NCBI RefSeq assembly: GCF_000496595.1
Contig: NC_022793.1
Coordinates: 62,001 to 126,000 of the forward strand
DNA length: 64,000 bases
Origin: Candidatus Liberibacter americanus str. Sao Paulo
GTDB lineage: Bacteria; Pseudomonadota; Alphaproteobacteria; Rhizobiales; Rhizobiaceae
Reading direction: 5' to 3'
Part shown: positions 20,292 to 28,983 of the stretch, piece after piece
How the letters are laid out: every line of letters starts with the position of its first letter
Position numbering within the stretch: the stretch's first letter is position 1
Notes under the pieces: model-generated
The model's input: only the letters and a program-made list of their open reading frames with translations
Database searches by the model: none
Told to the model about the DNA's origin: nothing
Program-made: the position numbers and the translations under genes

Positions 20292-20982
20292 TGATAAACA
20301 AAAGTCCTTTTGCCACTCAAATATATACAGTTGTAATTCCAGATAAAATAGCTAAAGCTTATTTCAATTATATTTACTATTTTAACGAAATAATTTTTGA
20401 GTGGCGTTTAATTATTTTTTAAATGGTGTATTGGCATATTATAGATATGCATTAGGATATATAATATATATTATGCAATTATAAATATACAGATAAACCA
20501 AAATATAGCACTAATATCCTATTCTTAATTTGACAAAAAAATATTTATTTTATCCATTGCCAATTACAATGCGTAAATATGAAAATCAACTATCGATCAA
20601 AAAATGATATAATATAAACGATAGCATGATATAAAAACTATAAATCGACCAGTGTTAAAAAAATAATTAACGAAATATAAATAATTTGTTTAAAAAAATT
20701 TAAGTACTTATACAAATATATGGCATTTTAGAAAAAAACAAAAAGTAATATGGAATTAACATAAGTTATAAGCTACCAATATTTAATAAAATATAGCTAA
20801 TATTGGTAATCGATTCATACATATTTGCAAATAAATATTAGATAAGATTCATATTAATTTAAAATAATAATCAAGAAATTTCTCAATTGAAAACGATTTA
20901 ATAAGATAGATAATATAGAAATTATATTTAGTATAATATTAGGATTATTAAACTTTATAAAAATTAGAATATAAATATTTTT
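20292..20982. other. Intergenic region between greA and pyk (convergent)
   Basis: 691 bases, no gene. Two inverted repeats are visible: GCCACTCAAA/TTTGAGTGGC at 20312-20321/20396-20405 just past greA (listed separately), and a 10-bp AT-rich one at 20774-20783/20799-20808 on the pyk side with a 15-nt loop. Neither is a standard terminator. Confidence 0.6.
20312..20405 (+). repeat. Long-spaced inverted repeat downstream of greA
   Basis: Perfect 10-bp arms, GCCACTCAAA (20312-20321) and TTTGAGTGGC (20396-20405), separated by 74 AT-rich bases. The second arm is followed by GTTTAATTATTTTTT. If transcribed from greA, the arms could close a 94-nt RNA domain ending in a U-rich tract. The large loop makes an ordinary terminator unlikely. 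Confidence 0.45.
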
Positions 20983-22428
20983 TCAAACGCCACTTAATCC
21001 ATCGGATCCTACATAAGCAATGCGCAACATATTAGTCGAGCCAGGAGTTCCTAGTGGTAGCCCCGCAGAAATTATTATGCGATCTCCTGGATTTCCAAAT
21101 CCATGTTCAACAACAATACGACAAGCGCGATTCACCATATCATCCAAATCATAAGCGTCATCAGTTACCACACAGTGAATACCCCAGACTAGAGATAATC
21201 TACGTGCGGTTCTAATAACTGGAGATAATGCAACTAATATACCTATTTTTGGACGCTCACGCGCGGCTCGCAATCCTGTTGCTCCAGAGGCAGTATAACA
21301 AACAATTGCAGATAAACGAAGTTTTTCTGATATATGTCGTGCAGCCGAAGATATAACATCGGCACCCGTTTCATCAGGCTCAATTCTACGAAGAGATCGC
21401 ATCTCCAGCCAAGTCGAATCTCTTTCAGCAGAAGAAGCAATCAATGACATAGTCTTAACAGAATCAATGGGATAAGATCCTGAAGCAGTTTCAGCTGAAA
21501 GCATAATAGCATCAGCCTCCTCAAATACCGCATTTGCCACATCAGACACCTCAGCACGAGTTGGAATAGGAGACATAATCATAGATTCGAGCATCTGAGT
21601 TGCAATGACAACTGGCTTACCTAACTGACGAGCAATACGAATTAATTTCCTTTGGATACCCGGAACGGATTCAAACGGAACCTCTACACCAAGATCTCCA
21701 CGCGCAACCATGACAGCGTCTGATAATTGTATTATCTCTGATGCAAATTCAATGGCTCGTGATTTTTCAATCTTTGACATTAAACCTACTTGTTGTTCAG
21801 AAATAATTTTGCGAATTTCCTTAAGATCATCAACAGACTGAATAAAGGAAAGAGCAATCCAATCTATTTCTTCAGTTTTTAAAGCGACGTCTAAATCTTC
21901 ACGATCTTTTCTAGTTAAAGCCTGAGTAGGTAAAAACGTATCTGGGAATGAAATCCCCTTTCGATCAGAAATAACAGTACCAGAAACCACTTGACATCTT
22001 ATAAAATCTTTACCTGTTTCCTGTACGCATAGCTTTAATCTACCATCATCAATAATCAAACGATCTCCCGCCTTTACATATTCAAATACCTCTGGATGAG
22101 GCAAAAAAACACGATCAGCATTTCCAGGAGAATCATTGTTGTCAAAAGTAAAAATGTCCCCAGATTGTAGACAAACTCTATAATCTGCGAATTTTCCGAC
22201 ACGAAACTTAGGTCCTTGTAAATCTATTAAAATGCCTATAGGACACTGAAACTGTAATTCCACTGAACGTATCTTCTTTATAAGATCATACATCATGCCA
22301 TGGCTTGTATGGCTCATGTTAATACGAAAAACATTTACACCTGCTTCATGCAAACCGCGAATAACATCTTCTGAAGAAGATGAAGGACCTAATGTAGCAA
22401 TAATTTTAATTTTGCGAAGGTTATGCAT
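20983..22428 (-). CDS. pyk: Pyruvate kinase
   Basis: 481 residues. N-terminal KIIATLGPSSSSEDVI and VFRINMSH; catalytic/metal segments MSKIEKSRAIEFASEII (Lys and Glu), MVARGDLGVEVPFESVPGIQRKLI, and IMLSAETASGSYPIDSV. The C-terminal regulatory domain starts at about 350. It makes pyruvate and ATP from phosphoenolpyruvate at the end of glycolysis. It lies 13 bases after the DUF1036 gene, and the two are paired in other Rhizobiales. Confidence 0.97.
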   Translation of the reverse strand: MHNLRKIKIIATLGPSSSSEDVIRGLHEAGVNVFRINMSHTSHGMMYDLIKKIRSVELQFQCPIGILIDLQGPKFRVGKFADYRVCLQSGDIFTFDNNDSPGNADRVFLPHPEVFEYVKAGDRLIIDDGRLKLCVQETGKDFIRCQVVSGTVISDRKGISFPDTFLPTQALTRKDREDLDVALKTEEIDWIALSFIQSVDDLKEIRKIISEQQVGLMSKIEKSRAIEFASEIIQLSDAVMVARGDLGVEVPFESVPGIQRKLIRIARQLGKPVVIATQMLESMIMSPIPTRAEVSDVANAVFEEADAIMLSAETASGSYPIDSVKTMSLIASSAERDSTWLEMRSLRRIEPDETGADVISSAARHISEKLRLSAIVCYTASGATGLRAARERPKIGILVALSPVIRTARRLSLVWGIHCVVTDDAYDLDDMVNRACRIVVEHGFGNPGDRIIISAGLPLGTPGSTNMLRIAYVGSDGLSGV

Positions 22429-22441
22429 TATTTATTAGTCC

Positions 22442-22861
22442 TCACTTTGATGAAGGTTTAGTTAAATGAACTGTCCAACTTGCATGTTGTCCCGTATCAT
22501 ACTCAGTAAATCCAACTTTAAGGTAGCCGCGAGCATAACAATCATTTATTCCCACAATTGTAAATACGTCCTGTCCCACACACATTTGAATATCACCAAT
22601 CCAATGTGCATTATTATCAGATCCTTCCGCATATAAATAGTAATACCTTGAATCTAAATCGCCTTTTAAAATAGTTTCACAAGTATTCATAGGAATTTGC
22701 CACCATCCTTTAGTTATCCATCCACCTTTTATAGATGGCTGTCCCAGCGAAATACCTACTAAATAATTGGTTTCATTACAAACTCGAAAATTAGCTAAAG
22801 ATATATCTGAATAAAAAATAATCGCTATAAAAGAGAAAAATATTGAAATAAAACGAATCAT
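22442..22861 (-). CDS. DUF1036 secreted protein
   Basis: 139 residues. A Sec signal peptide (about 1-23, ending SLA) precedes a mature part starting NFRVCNETNYLVGISLG. The motif pattern of NETN, a WITKGWWQIP stretch, four cysteines (C28, C60, C93, C107) and ARGYLKVGF is that of the alphaproteobacterial DUF1036 family. Function unknown; a periplasmic or outer-face protein with two disulfides is likely. Adjacent and upstream of pyk on the same strand, probably one operon. Confidence 0.85.
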   Translation of the reverse strand: MIRFISIFFSFIAIIFYSDISLANFRVCNETNYLVGISLGQPSIKGGWITKGWWQIPMNTCETILKGDLDSRYYYLYAEGSDNNAHWIGDIQMCVGQDVFTIVGINDCYARGYLKVGFTEYDTGQHASWTVHLTKPSSK

Positions 22862-23540
22862 TTAAAAAACCATAACAATGTCAAGATAAGCCCCATATCT
22901 AAATACTTGCTCAACAATAAACAATTGCTTGAGTATCGCAGAATTGGCAAATAAATGTCAACGATACACCATTAATTCGATTGTTTATTAATATTGAATA
23001 TAAATCATATTTCATAGACAAAATATAAGATAATATGCTATATTTATTTAAATAATTACTGAAAACTATTTAATAATACATAACATAAGAATTGCCATAA
23101 TTGTATTTGATAAACCAATATATGAACATATTATACTAAATAATTTAGTACTAAAGCAATATTATACAAACGAATACGATATCTTGATAACATAGAAGAT
23201 TAACAATAAAACATAGTAATTATATTGATATTAAATAACAAAAATATTAAGTTAACTGGTGCAATTAATCCAGAGCTTGTTATGAAAGCGTTTAGGAAAA
23301 TAATAATACTATATAATGTTTTTATTTAATGGATCATATTTAGGAATTTTAATTATAATGTTGATACCTTTATTACCCTAAAATTTACTTTTATAAAGAT
23401 GGAACCTCCTCCTGTTTCTCATAAATGAAGCACTAAAACACATGCTATATATCTAATTAAGCGTTATCATCATAAGAAAAAAAGATAGTTTTATCTCTAA
23501 ATGTTGTATCATTTCGTAATGATAGCCAGGAGATCATAAA
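22862..23540. other. Intergenic region, divergent DUF1036/repressor
   Basis: About 680 bases without a supported gene. It should carry the promoter of DUF1036-pyk (minus) and of the S24-type repressor (plus). No GC-rich hairpin was found. Two related short stretches, CTCAACAATAAAC and CAATTGCTTGAG near 22912-22938, form an imperfect dyad that could be an operator. Confidence 0.4.
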
Positions 23541-23633
23541 ATGAATTTATTGTTTAATAAAAGTTACTATTTAAGCGAATTTGATTTTATTATATGCACA
23601 TATATACATATGTATAAAAAAACAAGGCATTGA
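23541..23633 (+). CDS. Possible 30-residue leader peptide upstream of the S24 repressor
   Basis: An ATG at 23541 has a good ribosome binding site (AGGAG at 23529-23533, 7 bases away) and opens a 30-codon frame (MNLLFNKSYYLSEFDFIICT and ten more residues) that stops with TGA at 23631-23633. That stop lies 5 bases before the repressor ATG (23639). The arrangement suggests translational coupling. No similarity is recognised; it may equally be a chance frame. Confidence 0.3.
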   Translation: MNLLFNKSYYLSEFDFIICTYIHMYKKTRH

Positions 23634-23638
23634 TAATC

Positions 23639-24289
23639 ATGAAAACATTTTCACATGAAAAGATCTGGGAATCAATAGATAGGATAGCAAATCGCCATAA
23701 TCTTACACCTTCGGGGCTTGCACGAAAAGCAGGATTAGACCCTACTTCCTTCAACAAATCCAAAAGACTAGGAATTGACGGACGCAATCGATGGCCTTCT
23801 ACTGAATCTATAGCCAAAATACTAGAGGCTACTAATGAAACTATTCATCAATTCCTCGAATCGTCAATTTCTGAAACAGGAAAAAATAAAAAGCAAGATA
23901 ATGTTATCCCTATTTTGGATTTTGCACAAAATATTTCGGACGGTTTTTTTGATAGTGGAGGATATCCTGTAGGTAAAAAATGGAATACTATATGCGTACC
24001 TGAAATTAAAGCATCTCATAACGGAATATACGCTATTCAAATACAGGATAGCAGCATGTTACCTTTATATAGGAAAGGAGATATCTTAATTTTGAATGTT
24101 ACTATACAGGTAAATTGTGGCGATCGTGTTTTAATAAAAACTTATGAAGGCGATATGTCTGCAAAGATTCTTATAAATCAAATAGATAATTCTGTCGATC
24201 TTATGTCATTGAACTGCTGTTATCCTATAGATAATGTTGATATTTCTAATATAGAATGGATGGCAAAAATATTGTGGGCAAGCCAATGA
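23639..24289 (+). CDS. LexA/CI-like transcriptional repressor with S24 peptidase domain
   Basis: 216 residues from the ATG at 23639 (AAGG 11 bases upstream); a TTG at 23630 would add three residues but overlaps the ribosome binding site. The N-terminal HTH covers about 6-72 (TPSGLARKAGLDPTSFNKSK). The C-terminal S24 domain covers about 105-215, with the nucleophile S139 in DSSMLPLYRKGD and the general-base Lys K176 in DMSAKIL. The usual Ala-Gly cleavage site is not evident; DSGGYPVG (106-112) occupies that region. It resembles chromosomal phage-repressor-like regulators of Rhizobiales, which may respond to DNA damage or stress. No other phage genes are nearby. A 28-bp near-palindrome follows at 24393. 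Confidence 0.85.
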   Translation: MKTFSHEKIWESIDRIANRHNLTPSGLARKAGLDPTSFNKSKRLGIDGRNRWPSTESIAKILEATNETIHQFLESSISETGKNKKQDNVIPILDFAQNISDGFFDSGGYPVGKKWNTICVPEIKASHNGIYAIQIQDSSMLPLYRKGDILILNVTIQVNCGDRVLIKTYEGDMSAKILINQIDNSVDLMSLNCCYPIDNVDISNIEWMAKILWASQ

Positions 24290-24392
24290 TTTTATTTCAA
24301 ATTATAATTTAATTGAACCCAATTATTTTATTGGTCGCAAAAAAAATTGATGACTTAAGCAATCATAGCATTATATCTTGATGTATTAAAAA

Positions 24393-24420
24393 CTTGTTCA
24401 TATTTATAAATATAAACAAG
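24393..24420. repeat. 28-bp near-perfect palindrome between repressor and ileS
   Basis: Positions 24393-24420 read as their own complement except for one mismatched pair; the ends are CTTGTT and AACAAG. It lies 104 bases past the repressor stop and 111 bases before the ileS ATG. It could be an operator for the upstream repressor, a factor-independent hairpin ending its transcript, or part of the ileS promoter region. Confidence 0.6.
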
Positions 24421-24530
24421 AGGTTTAAAATAATCTGCAAATACGGCAAAGATATGGACTTTTATAAATAATTTGTTATATGCTGTAAATTGTACTTATA
24501 TGCCATATATTTGATTAAAATGAGTTAGCA

Positions 24531-27413
24531 ATGACAACCAATAAAAACAATAACTATTCTGACACATTGCACTTGCCTAATACCAGCTTTAGTATGCGCG
24601 CTGGATTGCCCAAAAAAGAGCCTGAACTGCTCTCTTATTGGGAAGAAATTAATTTGTTTGAAAGATTGCGCGATTCTGGACAAAGTCGCAAAAAATTTAT
24701 ATTACATGACGGCCCTCCTTATGCTAACGGAAATATCCACATAGGACATGCATTGAATAAGGTGCTAAAAGATATTGTAGTTAGATCTTTTCAAATGAGG
24801 GGATTTGACGCGAATTACGTACCAGGATGGGATTGCCATGGATTGCCGATTGAATGGAAAATAGAAAGTGAATATATCAAGCAAGGAAAAAATAAGAGTA
24901 ATATCCCTATTAACGAATTTCGTCAAGAATGTCGTAATTTTGCCGCTAAATGGGTTAGTATTCAATCGGAAGAATTTAAACGACTTGGCGTAATAGGAAA
25001 TTTTAAAAATCCTTATACTACAATGAATACAGAGTCAGAATCGATTATAGCTTCTGAACTTTTAAAACTAGCTAAAAAGAACCAAGTTTACCGCGGAACA
25101 AAGCCTGTAATGTGGTCAGTAGCAGAACGTACCACATTAGCAGAAGCAGAAATAGAGTATCACAATATTAAAAGCGATTCTATATGGGTAGCATTCCATG
25201 TTAAATCATCCACCGATTGTTTAAAAGGAACACAAATAATAATTTGGACAACAACTCCATGGACAATACCTGGGAATAGAGCAATAGCTTTTTCGTCAAA
25301 GAGTGAATATGGAATATATAAGGTTGTTGCTAGCAATGATAAGTATGTCTTCAATATGGAAAAAAAAGTTATTCTTTCCAAATCTTTAGCAAATGAAACT
25401 GCAAAAAAAACCAATATGACCATTGAGTTCGTTTGTGACGTGAAATCTGAAGATCTGAAAAATATTATATGTTCTCATCCATTAAATAATATTGGATATG
25501 ATTTCCCAGTCCCATTGATTGACGCTGATTTTGTTTCCAATGATTGTGGTACAGGATTTGTACACATGGCACCTAGCCATGGTGTTGAAGATTTTGAAGC
25601 ATGGATTGCAGCAAAAGATATGCTGGAATCTAATTCAATTGATACAAAAATTCCATTGCCTGTGGACGATAGAGGCTTTTACACTGCTGATGCACCAGGA
25701 TTTCCTGATGTTCGCGTTTTAGATGATAATGGAGAAAAAGGAAATGCGAATGATGAGGTTATATCAGCATTGATAGACGCCCATGCTATTATTGGCAAAG
25801 TAATTATCGAACATTCATATCCTCATTCTTGGAGATCAAAGAAGCCCGTAATATTTAGGAATGCACCTCAATGGTTTTTACATTTAGACAAAAATCTAGG
25901 AGATGGCTCAACTATTAGATCTCGTGCTCTTGCTGCAATTAATCAAACGAATTTTTATCCATCTTCAAGCGAGAATCGTTTGCAATCTATGATTGAATCT
26001 CGTCCTGATTGGGTTTTATCACGTCAAAGAGCTTGGGGAATTCCAATTTGTTTGTTTTATAATGAAAAAGGCGAAATTCTTATAGATGAAGCAGTAAATG
26101 ATCGTATTATTGAAGTTTTTAAAAAACAAGGATCTGACGCGTGGTTTGATGATAATATGCGTGGTTTCTTCCTTGGAGAAAGAGCATCTGAACCTTGGAT
26201 ACAGTCACAAGATATATTAGATGTATGGTTTGATTCTGCGGCTACGCATGCCTTTGCGCTAGAAAAAAACAAAGATTTGACATGGCCAGCAGATGTATAC
26301 TTAGAAGGATCTGATCAACACCGTGGTTGGTTTCAGCATTCATTACTAGAGAGCTGTGCAACTCGAGGATCTTCTCCTTTCAAATCTCTTATTACCCACG
26401 GATTTGCAGTGGATGAAAAAGGCGAAAAAATGTCAAAATCAAAAGGGAATGTTATCTCTCCTAATGATATCATTTCTGAGTCAGGCGCTGATATTCTAAG
26501 ATTTTGGGTGGCAAGTTCCGACTATAACGATGATCAACGTCTTGGGAAAAATATTATTCAAACTAATATTGACTCTTATCGTAAATTAAGAAACACAATT
26601 CGCTGGATGATTGGAGTATTATCACATGACAAAGGCCAAGAAATGCCCTTTTTTGAAATGCCAGAATTAGAGCGATTAGTACTTCATAGAATGACTGAAA
26701 TTGATCAGCTAGTACGCGAAGGATACGATAACTTTAACTTTAAAATAATTATTCGTAACCTGATAGATTTTGTCAATACAGAGTTGTCTTCTTTCTATTT
26801 TGATATACGCAAAGATGCTCTGTATTGTGATCCATCTTCTAGCATAAAACGTATTGCCAGCATTGCAGTAATAAGAAGGTTGTGCAGAAATCTTATACTT
26901 TGGCTAGCTCCTATAATACCGTTTACAGCAGAGGAAGCATGGCGTTGTCTAGAGACAAATGATTTATCTGTGCATCTTAAGCAAATGCCTGAATTGCCAC
27001 AGGAATGGAAAGACGTGGAATTATCTGAAAAATGGAAAAAAATCGTTAGATTGCGTAAGGTAGTCACATGCGCATTAGAAATAGAAAGAAAAGAAAAACG
27101 CATAGGATCATCCTTAGAAACCGCTCCAGTTGTTTACATTAGTGAAAAATCTTTAATTGACGCATTAAAAGGTCAAGATTTTGCTGAAATATGCATCACC
27201 TCAGAAACTACTTTAGTGCATGGTGAAGGACCATCAGATTCATTTAGACTTACCGAAGTTCCTCATATCAGCGTTCAATGCAAAAAAGCATCAGGGAAAA
27301 AATGCGCTAGATCTTGGAAGATAACTAAAGATGTTGGAACAGATCCAGAATATCCGGACGTATCCGCTCGTGACGCAATTGCTCTAAGAGAACTAGGCTA
27401 TAATAAACATTAA
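24531..27413 (+). CDS. ileS: Isoleucyl-tRNA synthetase
   Basis: 960 residues. Class I signatures: HIGH motif as NIHIGHALNK (about 70) and KMSKS as EKMSKSKGN (about 635). The CP1 editing domain is between them, with WTTTPWTIPGNRAI and GTGFVHMAPSHGVEDF. The C-terminus holds CKKASGKKCARSWK followed by YPDVSARDAIALRELG, the alphaproteobacterial form with fewer zinc cysteines than E. coli. It charges tRNA-Ile. The gene is monocistronic and probably ends at the hairpin at 27444. Confidence 0.97.
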   Translation: MTTNKNNNYSDTLHLPNTSFSMRAGLPKKEPELLSYWEEINLFERLRDSGQSRKKFILHDGPPYANGNIHIGHALNKVLKDIVVRSFQMRGFDANYVPGWDCHGLPIEWKIESEYIKQGKNKSNIPINEFRQECRNFAAKWVSIQSEEFKRLGVIGNFKNPYTTMNTESESIIASELLKLAKKNQVYRGTKPVMWSVAERTTLAEAEIEYHNIKSDSIWVAFHVKSSTDCLKGTQIIIWTTTPWTIPGNRAIAFSSKSEYGIYKVVASNDKYVFNMEKKVILSKSLANETAKKTNMTIEFVCDVKSEDLKNIICSHPLNNIGYDFPVPLIDADFVSNDCGTGFVHMAPSHGVEDFEAWIAAKDMLESNSIDTKIPLPVDDRGFYTADAPGFPDVRVLDDNGEKGNANDEVISALIDAHAIIGKVIIEHSYPHSWRSKKPVIFRNAPQWFLHLDKNLGDGSTIRSRALAAINQTNFYPSSSENRLQSMIESRPDWVLSRQRAWGIPICLFYNEKGEILIDEAVNDRIIEVFKKQGSDAWFDDNMRGFFLGERASEPWIQSQDILDVWFDSAATHAFALEKNKDLTWPADVYLEGSDQHRGWFQHSLLESCATRGSSPFKSLITHGFAVDEKGEKMSKSKGNVISPNDIISESGADILRFWVASSDYNDDQRLGKNIIQTNIDSYRKLRNTIRWMIGVLSHDKGQEMPFFEMPELERLVLHRMTEIDQLVREGYDNFNFKIIIRNLIDFVNTELSSFYFDIRKDALYCDPSSSIKRIASIAVIRRLCRNLILWLAPIIPFTAEEAWRCLETNDLSVHLKQMPELPQEWKDVELSEKWKKIVRLRKVVTCALEIERKEKRIGSSLETAPVVYISEKSLIDALKGQDFAEICITSETTLVHGEGPSDSFRLTEVPHISVQCKKASGKKCARSWKITKDVGTDPEYPDVSARDAIALRELGYNKH

Positions 27414-27443
27414 AATTTTGATGTTTATCCAGCAGCGTATAAG

Positions 27444-27463
27444 CATCCTATGGGTGGTTTTTT
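27444..27463 (+). terminator. Intrinsic terminator downstream of ileS
   Basis: A compact 5-bp stem CATCC/GGGTG (one G-U pair) with the 3-nt loop TAT, followed after one G by six T. It begins 31 bases after the ileS stop on the same strand, the right place for a rho-independent terminator. Confidence 0.5.
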
Positions 27464-27780
27464 AAAATATTGATTTATGCCATTTTAAAAATTATGTCTA
27501 TAAAACATTCTTGATAGCGGCAATATAAATTTTACCTCTTTTAAATATCTAGATATTTCAAGAAAATTGCATGCTTAAATTTGATTAATTTTCTTTTATA
27601 TCGTCATAAATAATGTTTCTATTTAATATATTAAGTTATATTAGCATTTTACTCTATTATATCATGTATTAACACATAATTTATATTTATATATATAAAT
27701 AACTATATTATATTATAGTATAATTAATAAATATCACGTATATTAATAAATTTTTATTAAATATAATATCAATATTACTA
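27464..27780. other. Gene-free AT-rich stretch between ileS and the paralogue cluster
   Basis: 317 bases, extremely AT-rich, with no reading frame of note. It marks a sharp drop in GC content from ileS to the accessory cluster that follows. Confidence 0.6.
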
Positions 27781-27902
27781 AAAAGTAAAAATAAATTAAA
27801 GATATAATAAACTATATTTACATATAAGTTACAATTTTTCTAAAATATTATGTATAATAATATAAAAATTATTTTAATTAATATATTTAGGATATTAATA
27901 CT
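27781..27902 (+). repeat. Duplicated upstream region, copy 1
   Basis: This 122-base segment directly before the first paralogue aligns without gaps to the 122 bases before the second (28862-28983). It starts at AAAAGTAA, shares AATAAACTATATT, and ends in ATATATTTAGGA (ribosome binding site) before the ATG. It likely contains the promoter of the gene. Confidence 0.75.
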
Positions 27903-28544
27903 ATGGATACTTCAATAATTCAAAATAATCCTATTAATAAAGATCTCAATAATCCTATTAATAAAGATATCATTAAATATCAAAGGATGATTGCTAATAG
28001 AACGCCTAATATAGACGATAATATTAAGCCAACTGAAACTCCTGTTATAGATAATATATTAAACATAGCAAAAGAAGCGGCAATCAGCTCAATTCCTATT
28101 TATGGAACTATCCAATCATTTAAAAAAGGAGAAATTGGATGGGGAATTTTCGGAATTGCTACCGATTTTTTGACATTAGTACCAGCTCTTGGCTTCAGTG
28201 TTAAATTCGCCGGATCTTTAATAAGAGGAGGAGGAGTTGCTATGAAAGTCGAAACCAAAGTAGTTGCAGAAACAATGAAAATAGCTAATGTTGCAGCTCG
28301 AGAAAGACATGTCGTCGCTACAGCAGAAGCTGCAGCAAAATCAAGTAAAATCGAAGCTGAATTGGCTAAAAATATTGCCAAGGAAAATGCACCCCTTAAA
28401 TACTATGGCAAAAAATTTATATTAAAAGCAATAGAGTCAATTGATCCAGGATTCCTACCTACTTACAAAGCAGGTAAATATTTGTATGGCAAAGGATGGC
28501 AATTAGGAGAAAAACTAGGAGATAAATTGAATAATATTAAATAA
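27903..28544 (+). CDS. Tandem paralogue A: unknown protein with Gly-rich hydrophobic core, short form
   Basis: 213 residues; family not recognised. Residues 1-50 are polar and carry an 8-residue tandem duplication (NNPINKDL/NNPINKDI). A conserved core covers about 48-115: an amphipathic lead-in (ILNIAKEAAISS), then IPIYGTIQSFKKGEIGWGIF and a hydrophobic Gly-rich stretch with TDFLTLVPALG. An Ala/Lys-rich helical region follows (about 115-165) and a short tail GKYLYGKGWQLGEKLGDKL, which is matched in paralogue C. The C-terminal domain of B and C is absent. No Sec signal peptide. The core resembles the Pro/Gly hydrophobic hairpins placed before toxic domains in secreted polymorphic toxins and effectors, but this is only an impression. 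Ribosome binding site TTTAGGA. Confidence 0.8.
   Translation: MDTSIIQNNPINKDLNNPINKDIIKYQRMIANRTPNIDDNIKPTETPVIDNILNIAKEAAISSIPIYGTIQSFKKGEIGWGIFGIATDFLTLVPALGFSVKFAGSLIRGGGVAMKVETKVVAETMKIANVAARERHVVATAEAAAKSSKIEAELAKNIAKENAPLKYYGKKFILKAIESIDPGFLPTYKAGKYLYGKGWQLGEKLGDKLNNIK
27924..27971 (+). repeat. 24-bp tandem duplication inside paralogue A
   Basis: Two adjacent 24-base units (27924-27947 and 27948-27971) differ at one base and encode NNPINKDL and NNPINKDI. The in-frame duplication lies in the variable N-terminus. Confidence 0.85.
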
Positions 28545-28861
28545 AAGTTGTTTCATTAAGAAATTATATCTGAAAATGCATATAGACATGGAATTCGGCA
28601 TATAAAAAAATTAAACGATCCGAATATCAAAGACTAGATACTTAGATTATTTAATTAAATGTATTTAACACATAGGAAAAGTATCAAAATATAAGGGATA
28701 TTTGCATTAAACAAATACTGGTGGCATAGGTTAAAAAGTTATCACAATGTCATTAAAAATAAAAATTATTATTATTTAATAAGTATAATCTTTTATATAT
28801 TTATAGATTAAATTAGATAATTTATTCGAAAATAATTAATAATAAATATTTATATTTATTT
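28545..28861. other. Gene-free spacer between paralogues A and B
   Basis: 317 AT-rich bases up to the duplicated upstream region. No reading frame or remnant of the C-terminal domain found in B and C could be recognised, so A does not look like a gene freshly broken by a frameshift. Confidence 0.5.
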
Positions 28862-28983
28862 AAAAGTAATAATAAATTAAAATTTTAATAAACTATATTA
28901 TAATATAAATTATAATTATAATAAAATTATATATAACAACATTAAAAATAGTATTTTAATGAATATATTTAGGAATTAATATT
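28862..28983 (+). repeat. Duplicated upstream region, copy 2
   Basis: Second copy of the 122-base segment found at 27781-27902, ending in ATATATTTAGGAATTAATATT before the ATG of paralogue B. The last 50 or so bases also resemble the stretch before paralogue C (about 30235-30287). Confidence 0.75.

Noticed and set aside
20774..20808. 10-bp inverted repeat TACCAATATT/AATATTGGTA on the pyk side of the greA-pyk gap
   Set aside because: AT-rich, about 175 bases beyond the pyk stop and no U-run, so not convincing as a terminator.
23639..24289. Prophage remnant suggested by the CI-like repressor
   Set aside because: No integrase, structural or replication phage genes nearby; such repressors are common chromosomal regulators in Rhizobiales.
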